In this document: positions 18,032 to 26,797 of the stretch, in pieces
How the letters are laid out: the number at the start of each line of letters is the position of its first letter
Position numbering within the stretch: the first letter of the stretch is position 1
Assembly: GCA_964416305.1 (NCBI GenBank)
Contig: CAYQDM010000002.1
Coordinates: 114,568-178,567 of the forward strand
DNA length: 64,000 nucleotides
Source of the DNA: Acidaminobacter sp964416305
Lineage (GTDB): Bacteria; Bacillota; Clostridia; Peptostreptococcales; Acidaminobacteraceae
Direction: 5' to 3'
Position numbers and translations under genes: made by a program
Notes under the pieces: model-generated
What the model saw: the letters and a program-made list of their open reading frames with translations, nothing else
The model's database searches: none
Told to the model about the DNA's origin: nothing

Positions 18032-19045
18032 TTACTCTCCTGTCAGGTATTTCAGATAAGGCGAATTGAGTGGAAGGAGCAGCACTGTTTCGCCATTGAT
18101 GGTCGTCTTGTAGGACGTCAGCGTCCGGTAGAGATTAAAGAATTCCGGATCCTTGCTGTAGGCGTCATTGTAGAGTCGGGCGGCTTCCTTCTCGCCTTCG
18201 GCCTGAATGGTCTTGGCATCCGCTTCCGCTCTGGACAGCATCTCAGAGACTTCACGGTCGGTTTCCGCCCGGATCTTCAGGGCTTCTGCGTCACCCTGTG
18301 ACAGGTACTGCTGTGCGGTACTTTCGCGCTCGGAGATCATGCGCAGGAAGACCGATTCTTCGTTGGCTGCCGGGAGATCCGCACGCTTCATCTTGATGTC
18401 GATCAGCTCGATGCCGCTTTCATTTTTTATGAGGGTGTCATTGACCTGTCCCTTGACAGTGGAGTCGATGCCGCCCCGTGCGCTGACGCGGTCTTTGATG
18501 ATATCGACGTAATTCATTTTGCCAAGCTCAGTGCGTATGCTGGAGTATACAATATCACCCAGACGACTCTCCGCCGCGCTGAGAGTTCTCAACGACTCGA
18601 TCATCTGGATAGGGTCGGTGATCTTCCACAGGCTGTAATAGTCGACCATGATCCGCTTTTTGTCCAGGGTGTTGATCTCAGCCGGCGGCACATCGTAAAC
18701 CAGGGTGTACTTTGGCAGGCGGGTGATGGTTTGGACAAACGGGGTCTTTAACTTCAGTCCTGGGGAGTCGATGATCTTGACAATTTCGCCGAACTGCCGG
18801 ACAATGACGAACTCGTTGGCTCTGACAATAAAGAGGTTGCTTTGTACGAACACCGCAAGAATGACCAGTAAGATGACCACTGGGATGATCTTCGGAAAAG
18901 GTCGGTTAGCGGGTCGAGGCTTCGGGTTTTCGGTGTTGGTGGTATGGCCATCCGCAGTCGCATAAGGTTTCTTTGCCTTGTTCGCAGCCATACCCTTCTT
19001 GATCTCGTCGATAATGACCTGAATGACGTTGTCGAGCTTACTCAT
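18032..19045 (-). CDS. hflC: HflC-like SPFH/band 7 membrane protein
   Basis: A ~337-residue SPFH-domain protein. A basic cytoplasmic segment (1-50) precedes one membrane helix (IIPVVILLVILAVFVQS), then the band 7 domain opening RANEFVIVRQFGEIVKI and a helical region rich in Glu/Ala/Arg (AEADAKTIQAEGEKEAARLY) that builds the HflKC cage. In other bacteria HflKC surrounds the FtsH protease and controls membrane-protein turnover; ftsH is not in this window. The ATG at 19045 overlaps the hflK end by eight bases and gives MSKLDN; the frame reaches back to 19054. The N-terminal extension is longer than in E. coli HflC. Confidence 0.9.
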   Translation of the reverse strand: MSKLDNVIQVIIDEIKKGMAANKAKKPYATADGHTTNTENPKPRPANRPFPKIIPVVILLVILAVFVQSNLFIVRANEFVIVRQFGEIVKIIDSPGLKLKTPFVQTITRLPKYTLVYDVPPAEINTLDKKRIMVDYYSLWKITDPIQMIESLRTLSAAESRLGDIVYSSIRTELGKMNYVDIIKDRVSARGGIDSTVKGQVNDTLIKNESGIELIDIKMKRADLPAANEESVFLRMISERESTAQQYLSQGDAEALKIRAETDREVSEMLSRAEADAKTIQAEGEKEAARLYNDAYSKDPEFFNLYRTLTSYKTTINGETVLLLPLNSPYLKYLTGE

Positions 19046-19976
19046 TAGCCGCACCGCCTTTCTTCAGTTGATCCAGCGGCAGGTAATTGACAGTGTTTCC
19101 GCCGCCCTCCTGCATGATGTAAATCTGAACGTCCGGCAGGATCTGCTCGAGGGTCTCGATGATCAGGCGGTCGCGGGTGATAGTTTTATTTGTGACGTAT
19201 TCGGAAAAGATAGCGTTGAACTGGGCAACATCACCCCGGGCCTTCTCGATGCGGGCGACCTTGTCCCCTTCCGCGCGGCTGATGAGAGCGGCCTTCTGGC
19301 CTTCTGCAGTGTTGATCTTCTCATTGCGGTAGCGATTGGCCTGGTTGATTTTTGTGATGCGCTCTTCGCGAGCGGAGGCGACTTTCTTGAAGGCGTCACT
19401 GACCTGCTCGTTCGGAAGGTCGACGTCCTGGAGGTTGACGTTGCGGATGGCGACGCCGATCTCATAGGCGTCCACCAAGGACACCAGCGTGTCTCTTGTG
19501 TCATTCATGATGCGGGTACGGCCGTCTGTCAGCGCGTCATCCACCACGGAGCTGCCTATGACGCCGCGCAGTGAGCTGGAAGTCGCGTTCATGAGGATCT
19601 TGACGGGATCCTCGGTATTGTATAAGAAAGCGATGGGATCGACGATCTGCCACTGGACTTCCAGATCTGCCAGGATGATATTCTCATCTCCGGTAATCAT
19701 TTTGGCGTCCTTTTCCTGCAGGGTCGTGCCATCCTGGCTTTCTTCATAGCCAAAGGTCAGGGAGAAGGTTTCTCTGGAGAGCTTGCGAACGTTCTGGATT
19801 GGATACGGCAGCTTGAACCTGAGTCCGGGCTGAACCAGATTGGTGTCCGGCTTGCCAAAGGTCTCGAGGACGGCGTACTCCGTTTGGTCCACCGTGTAGA
19901 AGCTGGTGCCGCCGAGCCAGATTATTACCGCTGCGACTAGAACTAGAACAAAAAACTTAGGGGTTCGATTGGTCAT
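19038..19976 (-). CDS. hflK: HflK-like SPFH/band 7 membrane protein
   Basis: A ~312-residue SPFH-domain protein with an N-terminal signal-anchor helix (FFVLVLVAAVIIWLGGTSFY), the band 7 opening TVDQTEYAVLETFGKP, the HflK-type block GDENIILADLEVQWQI, and a long C-terminal coiled region. It is the first gene of hflK-hflC-MBL. Two ATG codons in tandem follow AGGAGG; the second (19976) has the better spacing. It lacks the Gly/Pro-rich N-terminal extension of E. coli HflK, so the K/C assignment rests mainly on gene order and the GDENI block. Confidence 0.87.
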   Translation of the reverse strand: MTNRTPKFFVLVLVAAVIIWLGGTSFYTVDQTEYAVLETFGKPDTNLVQPGLRFKLPYPIQNVRKLSRETFSLTFGYEESQDGTTLQEKDAKMITGDENIILADLEVQWQIVDPIAFLYNTEDPVKILMNATSSSLRGVIGSSVVDDALTDGRTRIMNDTRDTLVSLVDAYEIGVAIRNVNLQDVDLPNEQVSDAFKKVASAREERITKINQANRYRNEKINTAEGQKAALISRAEGDKVARIEKARGDVAQFNAIFSEYVTNKTITRDRLIIETLEQILPDVQIYIMQEGGGNTVNYLPLDQLKKGGAANE

Positions 19977-20263
19977 CATAGGCCTCCTGTTTGATAGTGT
20001 GTGATGTGCTTGAGTGCAAAAAGTGTTGCGGGGACGAGTTTACAAGTGAGGACATAACAGACTGTTCTGGGATGGACAGTTGATACGAACCATTACAGCA
20101 GAACACACATCACTTCAATTCTGAAGGTTTTTAAGGCTTTAGTCAATTGAACACGAAAAAATTTTTTTGTAAGGCTAAAACATTCCCGAATGGGGCGGTA
20201 ATAAATCAATGCGCTGTTATTGCGTCACCACTTACAGTTTGCTCTACAAATTTCGAAAAACTA

Positions 20264-20292
20264 TTGATTTTATTACTAGTTAGTAGTATATT
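20264..20292 (+). promoter_or_regulatory. Pirin promoter with TACT-N7-AGTA operator
   Basis: TTGATT (20264-20269) and TATATT (20287-20292) are 17 bases apart. Between them lies TACTAGTTAGTAGTA (20274-20288), which fits TACT-N7-AGTA, the form known for YodB/CatR (HxlR/DUF24) quinone-responsive repressors in Bacillus. A second palindrome TGATAA-CAA-TTATCA follows at about 20302-20316, close to the ribosome binding site. The rest of the 360-base gap from hflK (19977-20336) is AT-rich; I see no gene there. Confidence 0.6.
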
Positions 20293-20336
20293 TATATCAG
20301 GTGATAACAATTATCAACTCTAAGGAGGTTTTTTAT

Positions 20337-21044
20337 ATGATCAGAAAAATAGGTCATCAGCACTTGGGGCGCAGCAATCGCGGCTGGCTCCGCAGTCTGT
20401 TTCACTTTTCCTTTGCCGAGTACTATAATCCGGACAATATGAATTTTGGCGTCCTCAGGGTTTTGAACGATGATCTGGTGGCCTCCAAGACAGGATTTGA
20501 CACCCACCCTCACCGGGATATGGAGATTATCTCCTACGTGGTTCATGGCGAACTGACGCATGGCGACTCCATGGGCAATAAGAGCACTATATCCCGTGGT
20601 CAGGTCCAGTATATGAGTGCCGGCACAGGCGTGTCGCACAGTGAACACAACTTGGGGGAGGAAGAGCTGCGGTTTCTTCAAATCTGGATCCTGCCGGATC
20701 AAAAACGCCACACACCGGCCTACGGGGATCTGAAACTGAACTGGGACCTTCGCAAAGGCAAATGGCTCCAGTTTGTATCCCCAGTGGGTGGCGGCGCACC
20801 TATCGAAATTCATCAGGACGCAAATTTCTATGCGGTTGAACTGGCGGTCGGTCAGCGCATTGAATTTGAGGTCAAGCCAGGACGACAAGCTTATTTAGCG
20901 TTGATTGAAGGCAGTGCTTTGATCAACGGACTCAGGCTGGAGACCAGGGATGCGCTGGAATCTGTTGAGGAATCCCTGTCCATTCACGCAGATCAACCGG
21001 ATCAAACCGCCCACCTTCTCGTCATTGAGATGGCAAAAGAGTAA
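20337..21044 (+). CDS. Pirin family protein (bicupin, quercetinase-like)
   Basis: A 235-residue bicupin of the pirin family. The metal-site residues are seen in the first cupin: HPHRDMEIISYVVHGELTHGD (three His) and GVSHSEHN (His, Glu). Bacterial pirins such as YhhW oxidise flavonols like quercetin, and several are induced by electrophiles or quinones. The ATG at 20337 follows AAGGAGG at good spacing. It is monocistronic with its own promoter. The TACT-N7-AGTA site in the promoter fits a detoxification role; the substrate is inferred, not shown. Confidence 0.9.
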   Translation: MIRKIGHQHLGRSNRGWLRSLFHFSFAEYYNPDNMNFGVLRVLNDDLVASKTGFDTHPHRDMEIISYVVHGELTHGDSMGNKSTISRGQVQYMSAGTGVSHSEHNLGEEELRFLQIWILPDQKRHTPAYGDLKLNWDLRKGKWLQFVSPVGGGAPIEIHQDANFYAVELAVGQRIEFEVKPGRQAYLALIEGSALINGLRLETRDALESVEESLSIHADQPDQTAHLLVIEMAKE

Positions 21045-21093
21045 AATTAAATCTGAAACAAATCGTCGTTGAAATGAAATCCAAGAACTTTAA

Positions 21094-21122
21094 TTGACCC
21101 CTTTTTCCAGTTCGGCTATGAT
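21094..21122 (+). promoter_or_regulatory. Promoter of the LtaS-like gene
   Basis: TTGACC (21094-21099), a 17-base spacer and TATGAT (21117-21122), about 26 bases before the ATG at 21148. A second TATAAT at 21123-21128 overlaps but has no -35 at the right distance. Confidence 0.6.
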
Positions 21123-21147
21123 TATAATGGAGAAAGGGGATCTTTTT

Positions 21148-23157
21148 ATGTCTGAAGTCATTTCGGGCTTTCTGCCCGGCTTATATTGGTTATGGGTTAT
21201 CCTGTATTTTGAAGTCGCACTTCGCCTCGCTACCGTCAAGGGCTTCAAAAATTCCGGCACTGTAAACCTCTTCCTTTGGTCTGCCTTCTATGCGTGTGTC
21301 CTGATGCTGGTGACCTCGTTCTTCTCCGGAAGCGTTCCACCCGTGTTAACCACCGTCCTGACCCTGATCCTGTTCTTTCTCTGCGCCTCTCAGCTGGTCT
21401 ACTATAAAATCTTCAAAATGTTTTACACCCTGTACTCCATGGGCAACGCGGGACAGGTTTTGGATTTTGTCAAAGATATTGTCGCTTATGTCGCCTCCTG
21501 CCTCCAGTGGATTCTGGTCCTTCTTCTGCCTCCGGCGGCGTATTTTATATTCCTGGCGGATCCCTTGTCCAGCCAAGGCCGACTGAATCAATCCGGCCCG
21601 GCATTGACTGAATTTATGACCGTCCTGGCCTTGGCCGCCCTTTTATTTTCAATAGCCAAATACCGAATCCATTCAGGGCGCAGTGCGCTTGGCTCACCAT
21701 ACGAAGCCTACCACAAGAGCATGGACCCCACGGTAACCCTTCGCCATTTTGGCCTGCTCACCACCATGCGCCTCGATTTCCAGCGCACAATACTCGGCAT
21801 GAAGTCCATGATTTACGACGATCAGCAGATGAACGCCGCCCTCCCCACTAAGGATGCAGACCATTGGCCACCCTCCAAATACAATGCTGTGCCGATGGTC
21901 TTCGCACCCATCACGTCGAAGCTGAAAGACAATGCGGCTGACACACAGCTCAAAAACCTTCACAACTGGCTCAGCGCTCAGCACCCAACCCCAAAAAACG
22001 CCTACACCGGCCTTTTCAAAGGCTGCAACCTGATTGTCCTCACCGCCGAAAGCATGTCGCCTTACTCCATACACGAAACATTAACTCCGACGCTCTACAA
22101 AATGGTCCACAGCGGCTTTAATTTTACTGATTTTTACAATCCTATATGGGGTGTCAGCACCTCAGACGGCGAATATGTCGCCTGTACCGGCCTCCTCCCC
22201 AAATGCGGCGTGTGGAGCTTCATTGAGTCCGCCGGCAAAAACATGACCATGACCCTGGGCAACCAGCTGCGCCCCCTTGGGTACACGACGACCGCCTATC
22301 ACAACCACCGCTACAGTTACTATAAACGCCACCTCTCCCATCCCAATATGGGCTATACCTACTATGGCCTTGGAAACGGCCTGAACGTCACCCCCACCTG
22401 GCCTGAGTCCGACCTGGAAATGATGCAGCTCACAGGTCCGCAGTACATACACAATGAACCCTTCCATACCTATTACATGACCGTCAGCGGTCACATGCGC
22501 TACAGTTTCAAAGGCAACGCCATGGCTTCCAAGAACCGCGCTGCGGTGGAACACCTGGACCTCAGCCAAGAGGCCAAAGCCTATCTCGCCACCCAAATCG
22601 AACTCGACCGTGCCATGGCCTCACTTCTCGAACAGCTTGAAGCCACCGGCGCTGCCGACAGAACCTTGATCGCCATGAGCGCCGACCACTACCCATATGG
22701 CCTTTCGGACAGCGCCCTCGACGAACTCGCAGGCCGCAAAGTCGACCGCAGCTTCGAACTCTACCGGAGCCCGTTTATTTTGTACAGTCCGGACAACAAC
22801 CGGGGTCAGACCCCGGTTGTCATAAACACCCCGTGCTCCAGCCTGGACATCCTCCCTACCCTTTGCAATCTCATGGGTCTGGAGTACGACTCGCGCCTCT
22901 TCATGGGCCGCGACATCTTCTCAGACAGCGAGCCCCTCGTGATGTTTCTCAACAAGAGCTTCATCACCCGTCATGGCCGCTATGACGCCCTTAAAAAGAT
23001 TTTTGTGCCGATGGTCACCGAACCCACCCCTGTACCGATCTCAGACTACATTCGCGGCGTCACCAAAACTATAGAAATGAAATTCCTGGCCTCCGCCCGC
23101 ATTTTGGATCTGGATTATTATGGTCACCTGGACCTCACTTCAAAAGAGACCAGATAA
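21148..23157 (+). CDS. LtaS-like sulfatase-domain membrane enzyme
   Basis: A 669-residue protein with about five N-terminal membrane helices (residues 1-180) and an extracellular alkaline phosphatase/sulfatase-type domain. This is the architecture of lipoteichoic acid synthase and phosphoglycerol transferases. Metal and catalytic residues are seen in NLIVLTAESMS (Glu), GVSTSDGEYVACTGLLP (the Thr in the nucleophile position) and MSADHYPYG (Asp-His). LtaS relatives polymerise or transfer glycerol phosphate on the outer face of the membrane. AGAAAGGGG precedes the ATG at 21148. The 3' end overlaps the convergent C39-like gene by 34 bases. A copy of CGGGGTCAGACCCCGG lies inside at 22801-22816. 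Confidence 0.88.
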   Translation: MSEVISGFLPGLYWLWVILYFEVALRLATVKGFKNSGTVNLFLWSAFYACVLMLVTSFFSGSVPPVLTTVLTLILFFLCASQLVYYKIFKMFYTLYSMGNAGQVLDFVKDIVAYVASCLQWILVLLLPPAAYFIFLADPLSSQGRLNQSGPALTEFMTVLALAALLFSIAKYRIHSGRSALGSPYEAYHKSMDPTVTLRHFGLLTTMRLDFQRTILGMKSMIYDDQQMNAALPTKDADHWPPSKYNAVPMVFAPITSKLKDNAADTQLKNLHNWLSAQHPTPKNAYTGLFKGCNLIVLTAESMSPYSIHETLTPTLYKMVHSGFNFTDFYNPIWGVSTSDGEYVACTGLLPKCGVWSFIESAGKNMTMTLGNQLRPLGYTTTAYHNHRYSYYKRHLSHPNMGYTYYGLGNGLNVTPTWPESDLEMMQLTGPQYIHNEPFHTYYMTVSGHMRYSFKGNAMASKNRAAVEHLDLSQEAKAYLATQIELDRAMASLLEQLEATGAADRTLIAMSADHYPYGLSDSALDELAGRKVDRSFELYRSPFILYSPDNNRGQTPVVINTPCSSLDILPTLCNLMGLEYDSRLFMGRDIFSDSEPLVMFLNKSFITRHGRYDALKKIFVPMVTEPTPVPISDYIRGVTKTIEMKFLASARILDLDYYGHLDLTSKETR

Positions 23158-23945
23158 CTCAGCCCCCGTCCCCAAAACCTGTCCAGGTCCAGTGCCGCTC
23201 GGTTGCCCCAGCTCGAAACGATTATGGCATCTCTGCCAGTTCGTTCATCTGTCTCAACGCCTGTAACCACCACCCAGTGCCATTGGAAGCGATCCGTGGT
23301 AAAAGTGCGCCCTGAAACCACACTTTGATAGTCCACCTGTCTGAGCCCTCGATTGTTAAAATTGAGCATGGCTACCGGAAAGCCCTTCTCAACCTGTCCC
23401 AGAATAAAAGCCTTAGCCTGGTTTAAACTGACGCTTTGACCTGCTGACCACCGGACAGTGCCGCTGAGCGGCCAGACTCGACGCAGTTCAACGTCCTGCT
23501 TTTGGGCCAGTTCCACAACAGCGTTTGCAAACCGAACCGGGCTGTGAATGCCCAGTGAATCCGGCAGCTTCAGAATGGAGCGCCGCCCACCTTGGCCACC
23601 GACATCGCCTCGTCCCCGTTGAAACCGAGTCATAGATTTCCAGGGTGGCACCAACGGGGTCAGACCTGCATAGACCTGGTGCATGTGCGCAAGATAGTCC
23701 GCCTGTTTTAGATGTCTGCTGTCGAGGACCGGCCCGGAGCTTCCAAAAGCCCCATCCGCACCAAGCACGACCCCAAAGTAGGCGAGAATGTTGGCCGCTG
23801 CAACGGTCCCACAGCCGCCTGCCCGTCCGTTTTCCGACTCAAACCAGGATTGATCGCCGCCGTAAAAGCTGGTAATGGATCCATTGGAAGTTCGCGCCTC
23901 AACGCGAATGAATTCTGCCAGTGCCTCTCTGGAGTATTCCAGCAT
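23124..23945 (-). CDS. C39-like (papain-fold) cysteine protease domain protein
   Basis: A 273-residue protein with the papain/C39-like triad: Cys in GGCGTVAAANILAYFG (about residues 43-58), His in FQWHWVVVTGV (about 219-229) and an Asn in VSSWGNRA. It has no signal peptide, so it should stay in the cytosol unless exported by another route. Proteins of this fold can be peptidases or acyltransferases of the BtrH type. GAGGAGG lies before the ATG at 23945. It is downstream of the Ig-domain surface protein gene on the same strand, 84 bases away across a REP-like hairpin. Its last eleven codons overlap the convergent LtaS-like gene. Confidence 0.75.
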   Translation of the reverse strand: MLEYSREALAEFIRVEARTSNGSITSFYGGDQSWFESENGRAGGCGTVAAANILAYFGVVLGADGAFGSSGPVLDSRHLKQADYLAHMHQVYAGLTPLVPPWKSMTRFQRGRGDVGGQGGRRSILKLPDSLGIHSPVRFANAVVELAQKQDVELRRVWPLSGTVRWSAGQSVSLNQAKAFILGQVEKGFPVAMLNFNNRGLRQVDYQSVVSGRTFTTDRFQWHWVVVTGVETDERTGRDAIIVSSWGNRAALDLDRFWGRGLSYLVSFEVRSR

Positions 23946-23970
23946 GACGGCTGCCTCCTCTTCAAAGCAA

Positions 23971-24008
23971 AGTCGGTGTCAAGCGGCGTAGGGCCGCCGA
24001 CACCGGCT
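23971..24008. repeat. REP-like hairpin element, copy C
   Basis: A nearly perfect palindrome: outer arms AGTCGGTGTC and GACACCGGCT, inner arms GCGGC and GCCGC around GTAGG. It lies between the Ig-domain gene and the C39-like gene. It shares GGTGTC-N-GCGGC with copies at 16269 and 39913. Confidence 0.65.
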
Positions 24009-24029
24009 TCCTTGTTTTTTGACTTTTAA

Positions 24030-25565
24030 TCAGTAAAGCACAAACGTCGTCACTGCCGGGCTGGGTTCCCAGCCGTCCATAGTCAGTTTGACGCTCTGGA
24101 GAGTATCGACGTTGACCCCGACAACCGTCAAAACGCCGCTTGAACCAATAGTCCCGACACCATACCCATTAATCAGGACTGTTGCGCCCGCTCTTCCTGT
24201 CACCCTGACGTTGGCGTCTGCACCTGAGATCTTGGAAACCGCGACATTTGGTGCTGCCAGAGCCGACTTCGACACGGTCAAAGTCAGCGTGGCTTTCGCT
24301 GATGTCCCAGCCGCCGTACCTGTGCTGGTCTTTGTTCCCGCGCTGGAGGTATCCAGCACTGAAGGATTCCAGGTGACAGCCACGCTTTTCGTGGTCTTGT
24401 CACTCATCACGGCGACAACTGTCGCCGGCATGGTATACACCTCGCCCTGCCTGACACTTGCCTCGACAGAACGAAGTGACTGAATCGTCACCGGCGCGGG
24501 TTTTGGAGCAGGTTTGGGTGCCGGTTTGGCCTCAGGCTTTGGTGCAGGCGCTGGTGCAGGTGTTGGAGCAGGTGTTGGCGAAGGTTCGGGTGTTGGTGCA
24601 GGTTCAGGCTTCGCCGCCGGTACAGGCGCCGATCCCTCCTCTACGCCGGGATCAACAACTCCGGTCGGCGGCCCCATGGCAGGGACACCGTCATTTATGG
24701 CCACTTGATCGCTTATGATCAGCGTCAGCGTCACTTCCTCATCATACCCTTCTACAGTCCCAATGCTGCCCCGCACCCCATTTTCGGAGGTGTCAATGGC
24801 ACGCGGCGACCACAGGATTGGGACTTCGGTCTCGGAACCATCGGCTAAAACAGCTTTGATCATTTTGGGAAGCTCAAAGCTGGTATTTCGCAGCACTTCA
24901 AATGACAGATTTTCCACCCGGGCAACAGGCGGCATGCCGGTGTCGTCGAAGAACAGCCGCGCCACGGCATAAGTCCGGCCGGCCACCCCCTGAATGCGCC
25001 CAATTTGCGACGTTCGCATCATGTCATATTCAGGCGCGTCGGCATGTCCAATCAGGAAGTTGAGCCTATCCGGAGCGCTTTCATCAAAGCTGAAGGCCAG
25101 TTTCAGATTGCCGGCCGTCTCCCCTGACTCCGCAGATGGCGTCGAAATCGCCTCCATCACGCCATCCTCAACCACATAGAGTCTGCCCTCCTGAACGTAG
25201 AGATCCAGAGTCCCGCGGGTTGGCGCCGGGACCTGCTCCAAAAGCGCGACCGCCTTAGCCTCGGCAAGCCGGCTTTCAATGAAATCCGCAGGCACCCGCA
25301 CCTGCGTGATGGGATTCATTTCCTGCTTCGAAAAGACCATAGCCTTGAGACCAAATACATCCAGATAGAGCAGCGTGATGAGCAGCACACCAAGAACCCC
25401 AATCAACGGCAGCCAGCGTCGTACGCGCGCCTTTGCGGGCAGCTTTTCAGGGATCGGCTGATGGTTTTTGCTGCCTGAAGAACTGTCGGTTGGACCAGGT
25501 TTAGTCAAATTAGTTTTTTGAGGGTTTGGACTTTCCTGTCTGGGTTTGTTTTTTGATTTAAACAC
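24030..25565 (-). CDS. Membrane-anchored cell-surface protein with Ig-like repeats and a Pro/Ala linker
   Basis: A ~511-residue protein. A basic, Ser/Pro-rich cytoplasmic segment (1-50) is followed by one membrane helix (WLPLIGVLGVLLITLLYLDV). Outside are a region with RADFIE-like charged helices, two bacterial Ig-like (Big_4-type) repeats (about 225-280 and 365-420, each with a DGS/DKT strand and a VTW or ILW strand), a PxP-rich linker of alternating Pro/Ala/Lys/Glu between them, and a PEGA-like C-terminal domain. Probably a wall-spanning structural or adhesion protein. The GTG at 25565 has AGGAGGAAGC upstream; the frame runs on to 25598. The linker is a low-complexity repeat that may vary between strains. 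The 142-base spacer from the MerR gene contains GGTGTCAGTCACC. Confidence 0.72.
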   Translation of the reverse strand: MFKSKNKPRQESPNPQKTNLTKPGPTDSSSGSKNHQPIPEKLPAKARVRRWLPLIGVLGVLLITLLYLDVFGLKAMVFSKQEMNPITQVRVPADFIESRLAEAKAVALLEQVPAPTRGTLDLYVQEGRLYVVEDGVMEAISTPSAESGETAGNLKLAFSFDESAPDRLNFLIGHADAPEYDMMRTSQIGRIQGVAGRTYAVARLFFDDTGMPPVARVENLSFEVLRNTSFELPKMIKAVLADGSETEVPILWSPRAIDTSENGVRGSIGTVEGYDEEVTLTLIISDQVAINDGVPAMGPPTGVVDPGVEEGSAPVPAAKPEPAPTPEPSPTPAPTPAPAPAPKPEAKPAPKPAPKPAPVTIQSLRSVEASVRQGEVYTMPATVVAVMSDKTTKSVAVTWNPSVLDTSSAGTKTSTGTAAGTSAKATLTLTVSKSALAAPNVAVSKISGADANVRVTGRAGATVLINGYGVGTIGSSGVLTVVGVNVDTLQSVKLTMDGWEPSPAVTTFVLY

Positions 25566-25737
25566 GGGCGCTTCCTCCTGCTTCAATGATGGCTGCACAC
25601 TCCCTATACTGGTATATTCATACCCAAAGGAAATTGGTGTCAGTCACCCCCATCCATAATTCAGGCGGAAAATTGCGGCCAAAAATGGAAGAAAGGGGCG
25701 TCAGCGGCAGGTGCCTTCTGATCCCCTTCCAAACATC

Positions 25738-26505
25738 CTACTTCGTCATGCCCGTATAAATATGGACCGCATCACGCAGAAATGCCGCGGCCCCCTCGCC
25801 GCACTTGTCATCATAAAACGCCGTAAAACGCTCATCCTCCACGTACATGGTGGCCAGCCCCGCATGAGCCTCCCCGGAATAGGTCGGCCAGTAGATGGAC
25901 AGCCAGCGCTTGTGCATGTCCGCGACCTCCTGGGCCAACGCGCTGTCCGGCTGACCTGTAGCCATTGCTTCCGCCAGTTTCACCAGTATCGCCTCACTCA
26001 GCGCTTGCGCCTCGTTGAACTCCGCCTCGGACATACCCTGAAGCTTCTTATTGGACGCCTCCACCGTCTCATTGCCGTACTTGGCACGAACCTCGTCCCC
26101 GTAGCGCGCTTCGTTACTGTCGATCATTGACTTCTTGAAACCCTCAAATTTTTCTTTGTCCGTCATTTCCATTCTCCCTTCCTGATACGCAATAGTCTTC
26201 TCAACGTTGGCGATCAGCACGTCCATTTGTCTTCGCCGCTCCAGCAGCGCTTTGTGGTGGTCCTTCAGCGCGCTCTTCGGATCGAAGTCCGGCCGCTCCA
26301 GCACATCTTTGATGCGGTCCAGCTCCAGCCCCAGTTCCCTGTAAAACAGGATCTGCTGCAGCCGGTCGACCTGCGCCGCCCCGTAAATTCTGTAGCCGGC
26401 GCTGTTGACCCGCAGCGGCTTCAGCAGCCCCATCTCATCGTAATACCTCAGCGTCCTCGAACTTACACCCGCCAGCTTCGCCAGCTTTTGAACCGTCATT
26501 TCCAT
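25738..26505 (-). CDS. MerR family regulator with TipAS-type ligand domain
   Basis: A 255-residue regulator: an N-terminal MerR helix-turn-helix (MTVQKLAKLAGVSSRTLRYYDEMGLLKP), a linking coiled coil (about 80-115), and a C-terminal TipAS-type domain with the paired aromatic pattern HKRWLSIYWP. TipA proteins bind hydrophobic or thiopeptide-like drugs and activate their own promoter. I chose the ATG at 26505 (MEMTVQKL), seven bases after GGGGG; the frame reaches 26535. Its own promoter upstream has the 19-base spacer and central dyad of MerR targets, so autoregulation is likely. Confidence 0.9.
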   Translation of the reverse strand: MEMTVQKLAKLAGVSSRTLRYYDEMGLLKPLRVNSAGYRIYGAAQVDRLQQILFYRELGLELDRIKDVLERPDFDPKSALKDHHKALLERRRQMDVLIANVEKTIAYQEGRMEMTDKEKFEGFKKSMIDSNEARYGDEVRAKYGNETVEASNKKLQGMSEAEFNEAQALSEAILVKLAEAMATGQPDSALAQEVADMHKRWLSIYWPTYSGEAHAGLATMYVEDERFTAFYDDKCGEGAAAFLRDAVHIYTGMTK

Positions 26506-26576
26506 AGACATACCCCCAAAAAGTCCCATGCGCATAGTATTCCGCCGCAGGACTTGTCACGCTCATTCATGTCCTT

Positions 26577-26607
26577 ATTATAAAGGTTGACGCTACGTCA
26601 ACGTCAA
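26577..26607 (-). promoter_or_regulatory. MerR-type autoregulated promoter, 19-bp spacer with dyad
   Basis: On the minus strand TTGACG (26602-26607) and TATAAT (26577-26582) are 19 bases apart, the long spacer typical of MerR-activated promoters. The spacer holds the perfect palindrome TTGACG-TAG-CGTCAA (26587-26601). It reads towards the MerR gene. Confidence 0.8.
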
Positions 26608-26797
26608 GCGGTCCACGAAATTTTCTTAAAAAGAATTTTCTGCCGATGGTCACCCATCCCCACCCCCGCTTCACCCCGCTTTCGATCCGGCGGACGATGT
26701 GTTATAATGAAGGGCGCTGGAACCATCGGCAAAAAAGTCTTCAGGCTTTTCTTCTCCCTATCCAAATCAACCAAAACACCGCAAAGGAGCGAATGTC

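Noticed and set aside
20292..20888. 198-codon minus-strand open frame
   Set aside because: Antisense to pirin, whose metal motif and ribosome binding site are clear.
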